From LMUY01 sp965276785 (GTDB taxonomy: Bacteria > Pseudomonadota > Alphaproteobacteria > Acetobacterales > Acetobacteraceae), in NCBI GenBank assembly GCA_965276785.1, contig OZ255629.1, positions 3,906,001-3,970,000 of the forward strand: a stretch of 64,000 nt of DNA, in the 5' to 3' direction. Below are positions 32,792 through 40,988 of this stretch, piece by piece (positions within the stretch are counted from its first letter, which is position 1; every line of letters starts with the position of its first letter). The translations under genes and the position numbers were made by a program. The notes beneath the pieces are model-generated. The model searched no databases. It was not told the DNA's origin and was given only the letters and a program-made list of their open reading frames with translations.

Positions 32792-35029
32792 ATGCTCCGC
32801 AATGCCACCATCCCGCCCGAGCGTGCCTGGTCCACCTGGTCGAGCCGGCCGGCCGAGATGGTGTTCTTGCCGCTCGGGGTGCGGCTGACGCCGGTGGCGT
32901 ATGCGGGCAGCCGCAACAGCGCGACGCTATTTCCGCCGGGCGACGGGTTGCGCTTCGGGCGGCACGACCTTGCCGGGTCGGCGATCGATCTCGAGCTGTG
33001 TCATGGCGGCACGACCGTAGGATGGTCCTACGCCAAGCCCGACCCGTTCCGGGTGGTGGGACGCTGGCGCGGGATTACGCTCGGGGAATGGGGCTTGCGG
33101 TTTTGGCTCAATTTGTGCTTGTCCGCCGAGGGCGGGGAGGCGGTGAGCTACGACGCCGACTTAGGTATGGCCTGGGTGAAGGTCGGAGCCCGGTTCGTGG
33201 CGCTGGTCTGCGCAGAGGCGGCTGTGCAGGTGACCGGCCATGCCAGCATCGAGGCGGTGGCGGCCGATTACGAGGCGCATGGCTACTTCCATCTTGCATC
33301 GCGCGCCGAGCGGGCGCCGGTGCTGGCGCTGCGCTTCAACCTTGAAATGGCGCGCGAGAACCGCTTTGCGCTGGCGGTGGCGGACCGGCGCGACCTTGCC
33401 ATCCGGGGAGCACGCGACGCGCTGGCAGCGCCGCCGGGCGAGTTCCCGGTTGCCCATCGTGGCCGCCATGCCGGCGCGCTTGACGCCGTGCGCGACGTGA
33501 TGGGCTGGAACACGGTGTGGGACGAAGTCAACGCCCGGGCCACTACGTCGATCAGCCGCAACTGGAACCAGCACAAGTTCGGCGGCTTCGGCGTATGGCT
33601 CGACGACCAGCTCTACGCCGGGCTGGTGACGGCCCTGTTTGACTCCGACGTTGGCCGCGAGAACCTGCTCGCCGTGCTGGCCAGCGCCACCCCGCAGGGC
33701 AATTTCGCCTGCCTGGTCACCGCCCGCGACGCTTGGGTGGACCGCACGCAGCTCCCGGTGGCGAGCTTTGTGGTGTGGACGATGTTCCTGCGCAGCCGCG
33801 ACCGCTCGCTGCTCGCGCTGATGGCCGGGGCGCTGGCGCGCAACCACGCATGGTGGTGGGCCAACCGCGACCCCCATGGCCGTGGGCTGGCTTCGTATGG
33901 CAGCTCGGATGTCGGCGAGGGGCTGTACAAGGGCACGGCCTTTGGGGCGCGCAACGAGTCCTCGATGGACAACGCGCCGATCCATGACCAAGCCCGCTAC
34001 GACCCGGCCACGCGCACGCTCGACTGCCTCGACGTCGGCTTGAACAGCCTGCTTGCGCTCGATGCCGAGATGCTGGCGCTGATCTTGGCCGAACTCGGCG
34101 ATGCCGCGGGTGCCGCGCGCGCCAGGCAGCGAAGCGAGGCGACGCGGGCGCGCATCCGCACCGAACTGTGGGATGCTGGGCGCGGGATCTTTGCCAATCG
34201 GCTGTGGTCGGGGGAGTTCGTGCGCAGTCTCGGGCCGACCAGCTTCTACCCGCTCGCGGCCGGCGCCGCCACGCCCGAACAGGCCGGCCGCCTGCTCGCC
34301 CATCTGTCCGACCCGGCCAGTTTCGGTGGCGAGCCGGGCCTGCCGAGTGTCACGCGCGACGACCCGGCTTTTCTGGACAATAGCTACTGGCGCGGCCGCG
34401 TTTGGCCACCGTTGAACTACTGGGTGTGGCAGGGCCTGCGCCGCAGCGGGCACCGGGCCGAGGCGAGCGCATTGGCCACGCAGAGCCTCGCGCTGTTCAA
34501 CGCAGCCTGGGGACGGCGGCTTTGCCCGGAGAACTACAATGCGGTCACTGGTGCAGCGCTGGATCAGCCGGACACCGACGGGTTCTATGGCTGGGGAGCA
34601 TTGATGCCGCTGATGGCTGTCGGCGAGATTACGGACGTGTCGCCCTGGTCGGGCTGGGAGGTGACCAACACCGGTGAGGACGTCGCCGTCGGGCCGGTGG
34701 TAAGCCCGGCGGGTTTGGTCACGTTGTCCGTGTCGGGCGGCGTGCTGTGCCTGCGGAGGGGGGGTGACCTCCTGTTCGAGACCGATTTCGCCGGCACCCT
34801 GTCGCAGCTTCGCTGTGAGCCGGACCGCCTCAGCTTCACCCTGCAGCAGCCGGCGTCGGGGGGTGAATTCGTCCGTTTGTCCGCAGCCGGCGCGGTGTTG
34901 TGGGCGAAGGCGGGAGGGCGGGACCTGACGGTGGCGGCCGAAGCGGGTTGCGTGCGGCTCGCCGGCTTTGGCGGGTGCGGCGCGGGGACGGTGATGGACG
35001 TGCTATGGTCCCGCACCGGCGACGGCTGA
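32792..35029 (+). CDS. GH63-like alpha-glycosidase (MGH1-type), cytoplasmic
   Basis: This 745-residue protein has a central (alpha/alpha)6-barrel-like region of the GH63/trehalase class: WNTVWDEVNARATTSISRNW, MDNAPIHDQARYDP, DNSYWRGRVWPPLNYWVWQGL and PENYNAVTGA. No signal peptide is visible. Such enzymes release glucose or mannose from small glycosides, for example glucosyl- or mannosylglycerate. It follows the ABC operon by 3 bases, so the importer may supply its substrate; that link is inference. Its end overlaps the convergent TetR gene by 27 bases. Confidence 0.75.
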   Translation: MLRNATIPPERAWSTWSSRPAEMVFLPLGVRLTPVAYAGSRNSATLFPPGDGLRFGRHDLAGSAIDLELCHGGTTVGWSYAKPDPFRVVGRWRGITLGEWGLRFWLNLCLSAEGGEAVSYDADLGMAWVKVGARFVALVCAEAAVQVTGHASIEAVAADYEAHGYFHLASRAERAPVLALRFNLEMARENRFALAVADRRDLAIRGARDALAAPPGEFPVAHRGRHAGALDAVRDVMGWNTVWDEVNARATTSISRNWNQHKFGGFGVWLDDQLYAGLVTALFDSDVGRENLLAVLASATPQGNFACLVTARDAWVDRTQLPVASFVVWTMFLRSRDRSLLALMAGALARNHAWWWANRDPHGRGLASYGSSDVGEGLYKGTAFGARNESSMDNAPIHDQARYDPATRTLDCLDVGLNSLLALDAEMLALILAELGDAAGAARARQRSEATRARIRTELWDAGRGIFANRLWSGEFVRSLGPTSFYPLAAGAATPEQAGRLLAHLSDPASFGGEPGLPSVTRDDPAFLDNSYWRGRVWPPLNYWVWQGLRRSGHRAEASALATQSLALFNAAWGRRLCPENYNAVTGAALDQPDTDGFYGWGALMPLMAVGEITDVSPWSGWEVTNTGEDVAVGPVVSPAGLVTLSVSGGVLCLRRGGDLLFETDFAGTLSQLRCEPDRLSFTLQQPASGGEFVRLSAAGAVLWAKAGGRDLTVAAEAGCVRLAGFGGCGAGTVMDVLWSRTGDG

Positions 35030-35626
35030 CGAAACGCCCTTTAGAGGATTGGCTTGATCCACAAACTTGCTCAACGGACGGCTGATGAAGCCATCGGCCT
35101 TGAGCATGACCAGGCCGTGCAACTGGGCCCAGAACACGTAGGCGTCCTCCTCCGCAGCCGCGGGGCATACCGCAGCGACGGCGGTGCGCAACAGATTGAA
35201 GGCTTGTGTCGAAGCTTGATCGAGCAGGCTTCCCGTCGCGGCCTCTGGCGTGAGCCGCGACGCGAACATCAAGCGGTAGACCTCGATATTGGCCTCGCCA
35301 AACGCGAGGTAAGCGAGCGCGCTCGCCCCGAGCGCGTCGAGCGGCTCGCGACCGGCCATTGCGCCCGCCAGCGTGCGCGCGAAGTCGGCGAACGCTTCTG
35401 CCGCGACGGCCTCCAGTAGCGAATTCCGGTCGGGGAAGTGGCGATAGGGTGCCGGCTGGCTGACGCCGGCGAGGCGCGCCAGCGAGGACAGCGAGACGGT
35501 TTGGGCGCCATGGCGGGCGATCTCGTCGCGCGCCACCCGCAGCAACTCGCGACGCAGGTCGCCATGATGATAGCGCGGGCGGTCCTGGGCGGCGCGGCTG
35601 GGCGTTTCGATCATGTGATGGCTCAT
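35003..35626 (-). CDS. TetR-family regulator
   Basis: This 207-residue protein has an N-terminal helix-turn-helix: RYHHGDLRRELLRVARDEIARHG, in parts, and LARLAGVSQPAPYRHFPDRNSLL. The C-terminal ligand domain has the PF13305-like pattern (AYLAFGEANIEVYRLMF). It is divergent from the oxidoreductase at 35700 and probably represses it through the paired sites in the gap. Starts at 35626 and 35614 are both possible; a start at 35701 would remove the operator region. Confidence 0.88.
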   Translation of the reverse strand: MSHHMIETPSRAAQDRPRYHHGDLRRELLRVARDEIARHGAQTVSLSSLARLAGVSQPAPYRHFPDRNSLLEAVAAEAFADFARTLAGAMAGREPLDALGASALAYLAFGEANIEVYRLMFASRLTPEAATGSLLDQASTQAFNLLRTAVAAVCPAAAEEDAYVFWAQLHGLVMLKADGFISRPLSKFVDQANPLKGVSSAVAGAGP

Positions 35627-35681
35627 AACTTTTCGGTTGACAGGCCGGATGGCCGTCATGTTATAGGCTATGACATAGCCT
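35611..35681. promoter_or_regulatory. Paired TetR operator candidates
   Basis: Two similar elements, TCATGTGATGGCTCATAAC (35611-35629) and TCATGTTATAGGCTATGAC (35656-35674), match at 13 of 19 positions with 45-base start spacing. The second overlaps a perfect palindrome GGCTAT-GAC-ATAGCC (35666-35680). The second site lies 20 to 45 bases before the oxidoreductase start, where a repressor would block transcription. Confidence 0.55.
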
Positions 35682-35699
35682 TCAACGGAGGAACATGCC

Positions 35700-36659
35700 A
35701 TGGCCCAAATCCGAGCAGCGGTTTACGACCGGTATGGCGGGCCGGAGGTACTGCACGAGACGCAGATCGACGCGCCGTTGCGCAAGCCGGGAGAGGTGCT
35801 GGTGCGGGTTCGGGCCGCCAGCGTGAACGGCTACGACGTGGCTGCCCGCACGGGCGCGCTCAAGATGATGATTGGGCGCACGTTTCCCAAGCGCACTGGG
35901 CTGGACTTCGCCGGAGAGGTGGTGGACGCCGGGACCGTCAACCCGCTGTTCAAGGCGGGCGATCGGGTCTGGGGAGCCCTGCCGCTGCACCAACTCGGCA
36001 GCGCGGCGGAACTGGTCAGCGTGGCGCCGGCCCAGCTTGCGCATTACCCGGCCAGCCTCAATCCGGTCGAAGCGGCCGCTCTGCCGGTGGTCGGTTCGAC
36101 GGTGATCACGGCCTTGCGCGACATGGCGGGGCTGCAGCCGGGCCAGCGCCTGCTGGTGCGCGGGGCGAGCGGCGGCGTGGGCAGCGTCGCGGTTCAGCTC
36201 GGCCGCGCGCTTGGCGCCCACGTGACCGGGCTGGCGAGTGCGGCCAATGTCGGCTTCGTGCGCGAGCTCGGTGCCGACGCGACGCTCGACTACCGCGTCA
36301 CCGTGGCGGGCGACCTCGATGCGTTCGATGTGATCCTCGACACGGTCGGCAGCGATGCGAGCGCTTGGCGGCGGCGGCTGACGCGGCGGGGACGCATGAT
36401 GGCGATCGTTCCCGACCTCAAGCACCCGCTCAGGTCGATGGCCTACTTCGCGTGGTCGCGGGTGTATGGCGAGCGCCGGGTTCGGTTCTTCAGCGACAAG
36501 CCTGACACGCGGTTGCTGACCGACCTTGCCGGCTACGTAAAGGAGAAGGCAATCAAGCCGATCGTCGACCAGGTGCATTCCCTGTCCAATATCGCCGACG
36601 CTCATCGCGCCATGCAGGCGGGCGGGCGGCGCGGCAAGCAGGTGCTCCAAATCTCGTGA
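35700..36659 (+). CDS. Quinone oxidoreductase-like MDR reductase
   Basis: This 319-residue zinc-free medium-chain reductase has GRTFPKRTGLDFAGEVVDAG and the NADPH site LLVRGASGGVGSVAVQLGRALGA (in parts) near residue 150. It probably reduces quinones or enones with NADPH. GGAGG lies 8 bases before the ATG. Control by the divergent TetR gene is likely. Confidence 0.88.
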   Translation: MAQIRAAVYDRYGGPEVLHETQIDAPLRKPGEVLVRVRAASVNGYDVAARTGALKMMIGRTFPKRTGLDFAGEVVDAGTVNPLFKAGDRVWGALPLHQLGSAAELVSVAPAQLAHYPASLNPVEAAALPVVGSTVITALRDMAGLQPGQRLLVRGASGGVGSVAVQLGRALGAHVTGLASAANVGFVRELGADATLDYRVTVAGDLDAFDVILDTVGSDASAWRRRLTRRGRMMAIVPDLKHPLRSMAYFAWSRVYGERRVRFFSDKPDTRLLTDLAGYVKEKAIKPIVDQVHSLSNIADAHRAMQAGGRRGKQVLQIS

Positions 36660-36724
36660 CAGCGGGCTGAGGCAGACGGGGACGGCAATCGGGCTATCCT
36701 GCTGGCAGCACGATGGAGCAGCCC

Positions 36725-38380
36725 ATGACCGGACCCACCCGCCCTGCCCGCCAGGTGCCACCCTCGCGGGCCATGGTGGTCGCGGCGCAGCCCGAGGCGG
36801 CGGATGCCGGACTCACCACGCTGCAGGCCGGCGGCAACGCGCTCGATGCGGCCATCGCCGCTGCCCTGGTGCAAGGCGTGGTGGATCCGCTGATGTCCGG
36901 CCTCGGCGGCTACGGCGTGCTGCATCTGCATGACGGGCGCAGCGGCACCACGCTGTTGCTGGACGGCCAGGGCGGCTGCCCGCTCGCCTGCACGCCGGAC
37001 ATGTGGGCCGACCGCGTGCTGGGCGAGACGCGAGACGGGTTCGGCTTCATCCTGCGGGACTTCGTCAACGAATGCGGGCACCAAGCCGTGACCGTGCCGG
37101 GCATCTTGCGCGTGCTGGCCGATGCGCATGCCAGTCTCGGCCGCCTGCCCTGGGCGAAGCTGTTCGGCCCGGCGACCGGGTTGGCCGAGGCGGGATGGCT
37201 GGTGCGGCCGCACAATTATACCGTGTTCACCCAGGACGAGCGCCAATATGGCCGGATGAACTACGGCGAGAAACTGGGAGTGACGGCGGACGGGCGCCGC
37301 ATCTATCTGGATGCGGACGGCGGCTATCCGCGCATCGGCCGCACCATCCGCAACCCGGACTTGGCGGCCACCCTGCAGGAAGTGGCGCAGGAGGGTGCAG
37401 ACACCCTCTACCACGGTGCGCTCGCCCGCCGCATCGTGGCGGACATGGAGCGGCACGGCGGCTTGCTCGGTGCCGATGACCTCGCCGGCTGTGCGCCGGA
37501 AACGCAGCCGCCGCTCCGCATGGCCTATCGCGGCTACATGGTGGACACCAACCGGCCGCCGGGGGGCGGCGTGATGGTTGCGGAGATGCTGCACATTCTG
37601 GAGCGGTTCGACTTGGCCGCGCTGGGCCATAACACGCCGGAGTATATCCGCGTCGTGGCCGAAGCGATGAAGATCGCGACGCGCGACAAGGACGCCCATA
37701 TCAGCGATCCGCGCTTCGTGGCACCGCCGCTCAATCGCTTGCTGTCCGACGACTACGCCGATGCCTGTGCCGCCGCGATCCGCCGCGGCGACAAAGCTGC
37801 CGTGCCGCGCATGGCGGCCGCCCCGCACGGCGATGCGCGGGAGACGACGCATGTGTCCTGCGTCGATGCGGACGGCATGGTGGTGTCGCTGACGCACTCG
37901 CTCGGCATTCCCTCCGGCGTGATCGTACCGGGCACCGGGTTCATCCTCAACGGCTGCATGAGCGTGTTCGACCCGCGGCCGGGCCGCGCCGGCTCGATTG
38001 CGCCCGGCAAGCGGCGCTTCGCCTCGATGTGCCCGACGATTGTCTATGCCGAGGGCAAGCCGGTCTTGACGCTGGGTGCGCCCGGCGGCACGTGGATCAC
38101 GCTGGCCGTGCTGCAGGTGCTGCTCAACGTGCTCGATTGGGGCATGGGCATGCAGGAAGCCATCAGCGCGCCGCGCTTCGTGGCGACGAGCGAGGTGATC
38201 GACATCAGCAACCGCATTCCACGGGGCACGCAAGCGGCGGTGGAGGCGATGGGCTATACGGTCAAGCGCTCGCCGCTCAGCTATGCCTTTGCCGGCGTGC
38301 ACGGCATCAGCCTGTTCGACGGCGTGTTGGAAGGCGGCGCGGACCCGCAGCGCGACGGGATGGCGGCCAGCTTGGCGTGA
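36725..38380 (+). CDS. Gamma-glutamyltransferase family hydrolase
   Basis: This 551-residue Ntn-hydrolase has the N-terminal GGNALDAAIAAALVQGVVDPLMSGLGG region. The predicted self-cleavage/catalytic threonine lies in ETTHVSCVDADGMVVSLTHS, and PSGVIVPGTGFILNG follows. It would split gamma-glutamyl or related amide bonds. There is no clear signal peptide, so it may act in the cytoplasm, unlike glutathione GGT. The ATG at 36725 has GGAG 6 bases upstream; 36713 is an alternative. It faces a peptide-type binding protein. Confidence 0.85.
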   Translation: MTGPTRPARQVPPSRAMVVAAQPEAADAGLTTLQAGGNALDAAIAAALVQGVVDPLMSGLGGYGVLHLHDGRSGTTLLLDGQGGCPLACTPDMWADRVLGETRDGFGFILRDFVNECGHQAVTVPGILRVLADAHASLGRLPWAKLFGPATGLAEAGWLVRPHNYTVFTQDERQYGRMNYGEKLGVTADGRRIYLDADGGYPRIGRTIRNPDLAATLQEVAQEGADTLYHGALARRIVADMERHGGLLGADDLAGCAPETQPPLRMAYRGYMVDTNRPPGGGVMVAEMLHILERFDLAALGHNTPEYIRVVAEAMKIATRDKDAHISDPRFVAPPLNRLLSDDYADACAAAIRRGDKAAVPRMAAAPHGDARETTHVSCVDADGMVVSLTHSLGIPSGVIVPGTGFILNGCMSVFDPRPGRAGSIAPGKRRFASMCPTIVYAEGKPVLTLGAPGGTWITLAVLQVLLNVLDWGMGMQEAISAPRFVATSEVIDISNRIPRGTQAAVEAMGYTVKRSPLSYAFAGVHGISLFDGVLEGGADPQRDGMAASLA

Positions 38381-38384
38381 GTTT

Positions 38385-39929
38385 TTAGGCGAACTCTGCG
38401 GTCTCGAGCGTGCGGGCGGAATAGAAGGTGAGCGCGCCCGGCATGTTGGTAAACCCGCGAAGGTCCTTGGTCATGGCGTAGCCCTGGTCGCGCCAGCACA
38501 AAGTGGCGATCGGCACCTCCTGCAGGCAGAGTTGCTGCACTTCGGTGTAGATCGCTTTGCGGCGGCCGGCGTCGAAGGTGCGGCGGCCCTCGGCCAGCAG
38601 CGCGTCAAGCTTGGGCAGCGAGAGGCCGTAGGACCGGGTGTAGTTGCCGGGCAGGTCGGTGCTGATGGCGGTGCTCATGCCGTCGGGATCGGCGCTGTCG
38701 TTGGTGGTACCGTTGACGGTGAGGTCGTATTGGCCGCGATTGCCGAGGGTAATGCGCGTGGCCCAGTCCGGCAGCACCAGCTCGGCCTGGATGCCGATCT
38801 CACTCAACTGGCTCTGCAGGATTTCGGCCGTGCTTTTGATCATGCCATAGGTCGAGGTCGCGAGCAGCTTGCAGGCGAATCCGGCGCTTAAACCGGCGGC
38901 CGCCATCAGCGACTTTGCCTGGGCCGGGTCGTAGGCCCAGCCTTCGGCAAGGTCTGGGTCGTAGAACGGGCTGGTGCGCTCGATGGGCAGCCCTGCCAAC
39001 GCCCGGCCGCGGCCGAAGAAGGCGCCCTTGACGATCTCGTCCCGCCGGACGGCGAGGGCTGCTGCGCGTCGCACCCGCGCGTCGCTGAACGGGCCGGCCT
39101 TGCAGTTGAAATACATGTAGAGGTATGGCCCCTCGGTGGTCTGCAGGGCGAGCGCCGGGTCCGCGGCGATGGCGGCCATCTCCGACCAGGGGACGTATTC
39201 GATCAGGTCGACATCGCCGGCGCGCAGGGCCGAAACGCGTGCGCTCTCGTCGGCGAACGCGACCATTCGGATGCTGCGCAGCTTCGGCAGTCCTGGACGG
39301 TAGAAATGATCGTAGGCGACGAGGTCGATGTAGCTGCCGCGCTCCTGCCCGGCGGGCTGGAACGGGCCGGCGCCGATGCCGGGCCCGTTGCGATCCACCG
39401 ACCCTTTGGCGACGATCGGGCTAAAGTCGTTGGCGAACAAATCTGGCAGCACCACCGATGGCTCCGCGGTGGTCAGCCGGACCGTGCGCGCATCCGGGGT
39501 CTCGATCTTGACGATGCGCTGCATCTCACCCTTGAGATAGGCCAGGCTCTTCTCGCTGGCCATCTGCTCGATGCTGTATTGCACGTCCTCGGCGGTGACC
39601 GGGTCGCCGTTGTGGAAGGTGGCTTCGCGCAAGTGGAACACCCAGGCCGCGTCGCCATCGCGCTCCCAATGGTCCGCCAACTCGCCCTGCATGCGGCCGT
39701 CGGCGCCGTAGCCGAGCAGGCCGCGGAAGATGAGCAGCTTCGCGTTCTGGGCGACGGTGCCGGCGTTGGTCCAGGGTGCCAAGGTGGCGGGCCAGCCCGA
39801 CAGGCCGAACACGAGGTGGCCGGGGTCGCGGGCCGCGGCTGTGCGGATGCCGACCAACGGCAGGGCGGCGGCGGCCAGCAGGGTGCGGCGAGCGAGCAGC
39901 ACCGAAATAGGATTGTCCTTCAGCGCCAT
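38385..39929 (-). CDS. Peptide-type ABC substrate-binding protein (family 5)
   Basis: This 514-residue protein has a signal peptide (RRTLLAAAALPLVGIRTAAA). The SBP family 5 pattern follows: LREATFHNGDPVTAEDVQYS, then PDARTVRLTTAEPS. Family members bind peptides, opines or glutathione in the periplasm. No permease or ATPase gene adjoins it. It ends 4 bases from the convergent gamma-glutamyltransferase gene, which hints at a peptide or gamma-glutamyl substrate. Confidence 0.88.
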   Translation of the reverse strand: MALKDNPISVLLARRTLLAAAALPLVGIRTAAARDPGHLVFGLSGWPATLAPWTNAGTVAQNAKLLIFRGLLGYGADGRMQGELADHWERDGDAAWVFHLREATFHNGDPVTAEDVQYSIEQMASEKSLAYLKGEMQRIVKIETPDARTVRLTTAEPSVVLPDLFANDFSPIVAKGSVDRNGPGIGAGPFQPAGQERGSYIDLVAYDHFYRPGLPKLRSIRMVAFADESARVSALRAGDVDLIEYVPWSEMAAIAADPALALQTTEGPYLYMYFNCKAGPFSDARVRRAAALAVRRDEIVKGAFFGRGRALAGLPIERTSPFYDPDLAEGWAYDPAQAKSLMAAAGLSAGFACKLLATSTYGMIKSTAEILQSQLSEIGIQAELVLPDWATRITLGNRGQYDLTVNGTTNDSADPDGMSTAISTDLPGNYTRSYGLSLPKLDALLAEGRRTFDAGRRKAIYTEVQQLCLQEVPIATLCWRDQGYAMTKDLRGFTNMPGALTFYSARTLETAEFA

Positions 39930-40049
39930 TCCATGTCGATCCTATACCCGCGTTCATGAGATACCTGCCATGCGGACGGGTCAAGCCGGGTGGTGCGAAG
40001 TGCAACTCCGCGGCCCAACCGGCGCTCTCGCTAGTTGGAGGACCCTGCC

Positions 40050-40238
40050 ATGACGCCAGACGAGACCGAGGACGCTCCGATCAGCCCGCCCAACTCGGCG
40101 GAGAAGAACCCAACGGCCAACCGCAAGCGCGATGAGGAAACCGCTGCGATCACGCGGACGGTGCAGCCGAAGTCGGACCCGCATAGCCGCAGCGGGATCA
40201 TGGGAGGTGGGAGCGGGGCGGACACGCAGAAGCTGTAG
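40050..40238 (+). CDS. Small hydrophilic protein
   Basis: This 62-residue protein is rich in Asp, Glu, Lys, Pro and Thr with no hydrophobic core, so it is probably disordered. GGAGG lies 8 bases before the ATG, which supports translation. It lies convergent to livF with a gap of 3 bases. No family is recognised. Confidence 0.5.
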   Translation: MTPDETEDAPISPPNSAEKNPTANRKRDEETAAITRTVQPKSDPHSRSGIMGGGSGADTQKL

Positions 40239-40241
40239 CGT

Positions 40242-40988
40242 TCAGGCGACCGGTTCCACTCCCACGCCGGTCTTGCCGCCGAGATAGGCGGCGCGAACGT
40301 CGCCATTGGCCCAGAGCTCGGCCGGGTTGCCTGCGGTCAGCAGGTGCCCGGTCTCTAGAACGTAGCCGCGGTCGGCCACGGACAGCGCCATGTGGGCGTT
40401 CTGCTCCACCAGCAGGACCGTTGTGCCGCGCGCGCGGATGTCGGCGATGATACGGAACACTTGCTGCACGATCAGCGGGGCGAGGCCGAGCGACGGCTCG
40501 TCCAGCAGCAATAGGCGTGGTTGTGCCATGAGTCCGCGCGCGACCGCCACCATCTGCAATTGGCCGCCCGAGAGCGTCCACCCCAGCGCGTGCTGCAGCC
40601 GTTCCAGGCCAGCAAAATGGGCGATCATCGCGTCCACTTCGGCCTCCAGCACGCGCCTGCCGACCCGGCGGCGGTTGGAGGCGCCGAGCAGGATGTTGTC
40701 CCGCACGGTGAGGCCGGGGAAGATGCGGCGACCCTCCGGCACATGGGCGATGCCTCGGCGGACAATCGCCTCGGCCGATGCCCCGCGTAGGGAATGCCCG
40801 GCGAACAGGATTTCGCCGCTGACCTGCGGCACCAGGCCGGAAATCGTGCGCAGCGTGGTGGTTTTGCCGGCGCCGTTGGAGCCGAGCAGGGCCACGATCT
40901 CACCCTCCGCCACGTCCAGGCTGAGCTGCTTGAGCACCGGGTTGCCGCCGTAGCCGGCCTCCACGCCGCGCAGTTCAAGCAGCTTCAT
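40242..40988 (-). CDS. livF: LivF-type ABC ATPase
   Basis: This 248-residue ATPase has Walker A GSNGAGKTT, signature LSGGQLQMVAVARGL and Walker B LLLLDEPSLGLAP, in the short LivF form. It is one of two ATPase units of a branched-chain amino acid-type importer. It overlaps the LivMG gene by 14 bases. Confidence 0.93.
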   Translation of the reverse strand: MKLLELRGVEAGYGGNPVLKQLSLDVAEGEIVALLGSNGAGKTTTLRTISGLVPQVSGEILFAGHSLRGASAEAIVRRGIAHVPEGRRIFPGLTVRDNILLGASNRRRVGRRVLEAEVDAMIAHFAGLERLQHALGWTLSGGQLQMVAVARGLMAQPRLLLLDEPSLGLAPLIVQQVFRIIADIRARGTTVLLVEQNAHMALSVADRGYVLETGHLLTAGNPAELWANGDVRAAYLGGKTGVGVEPVA

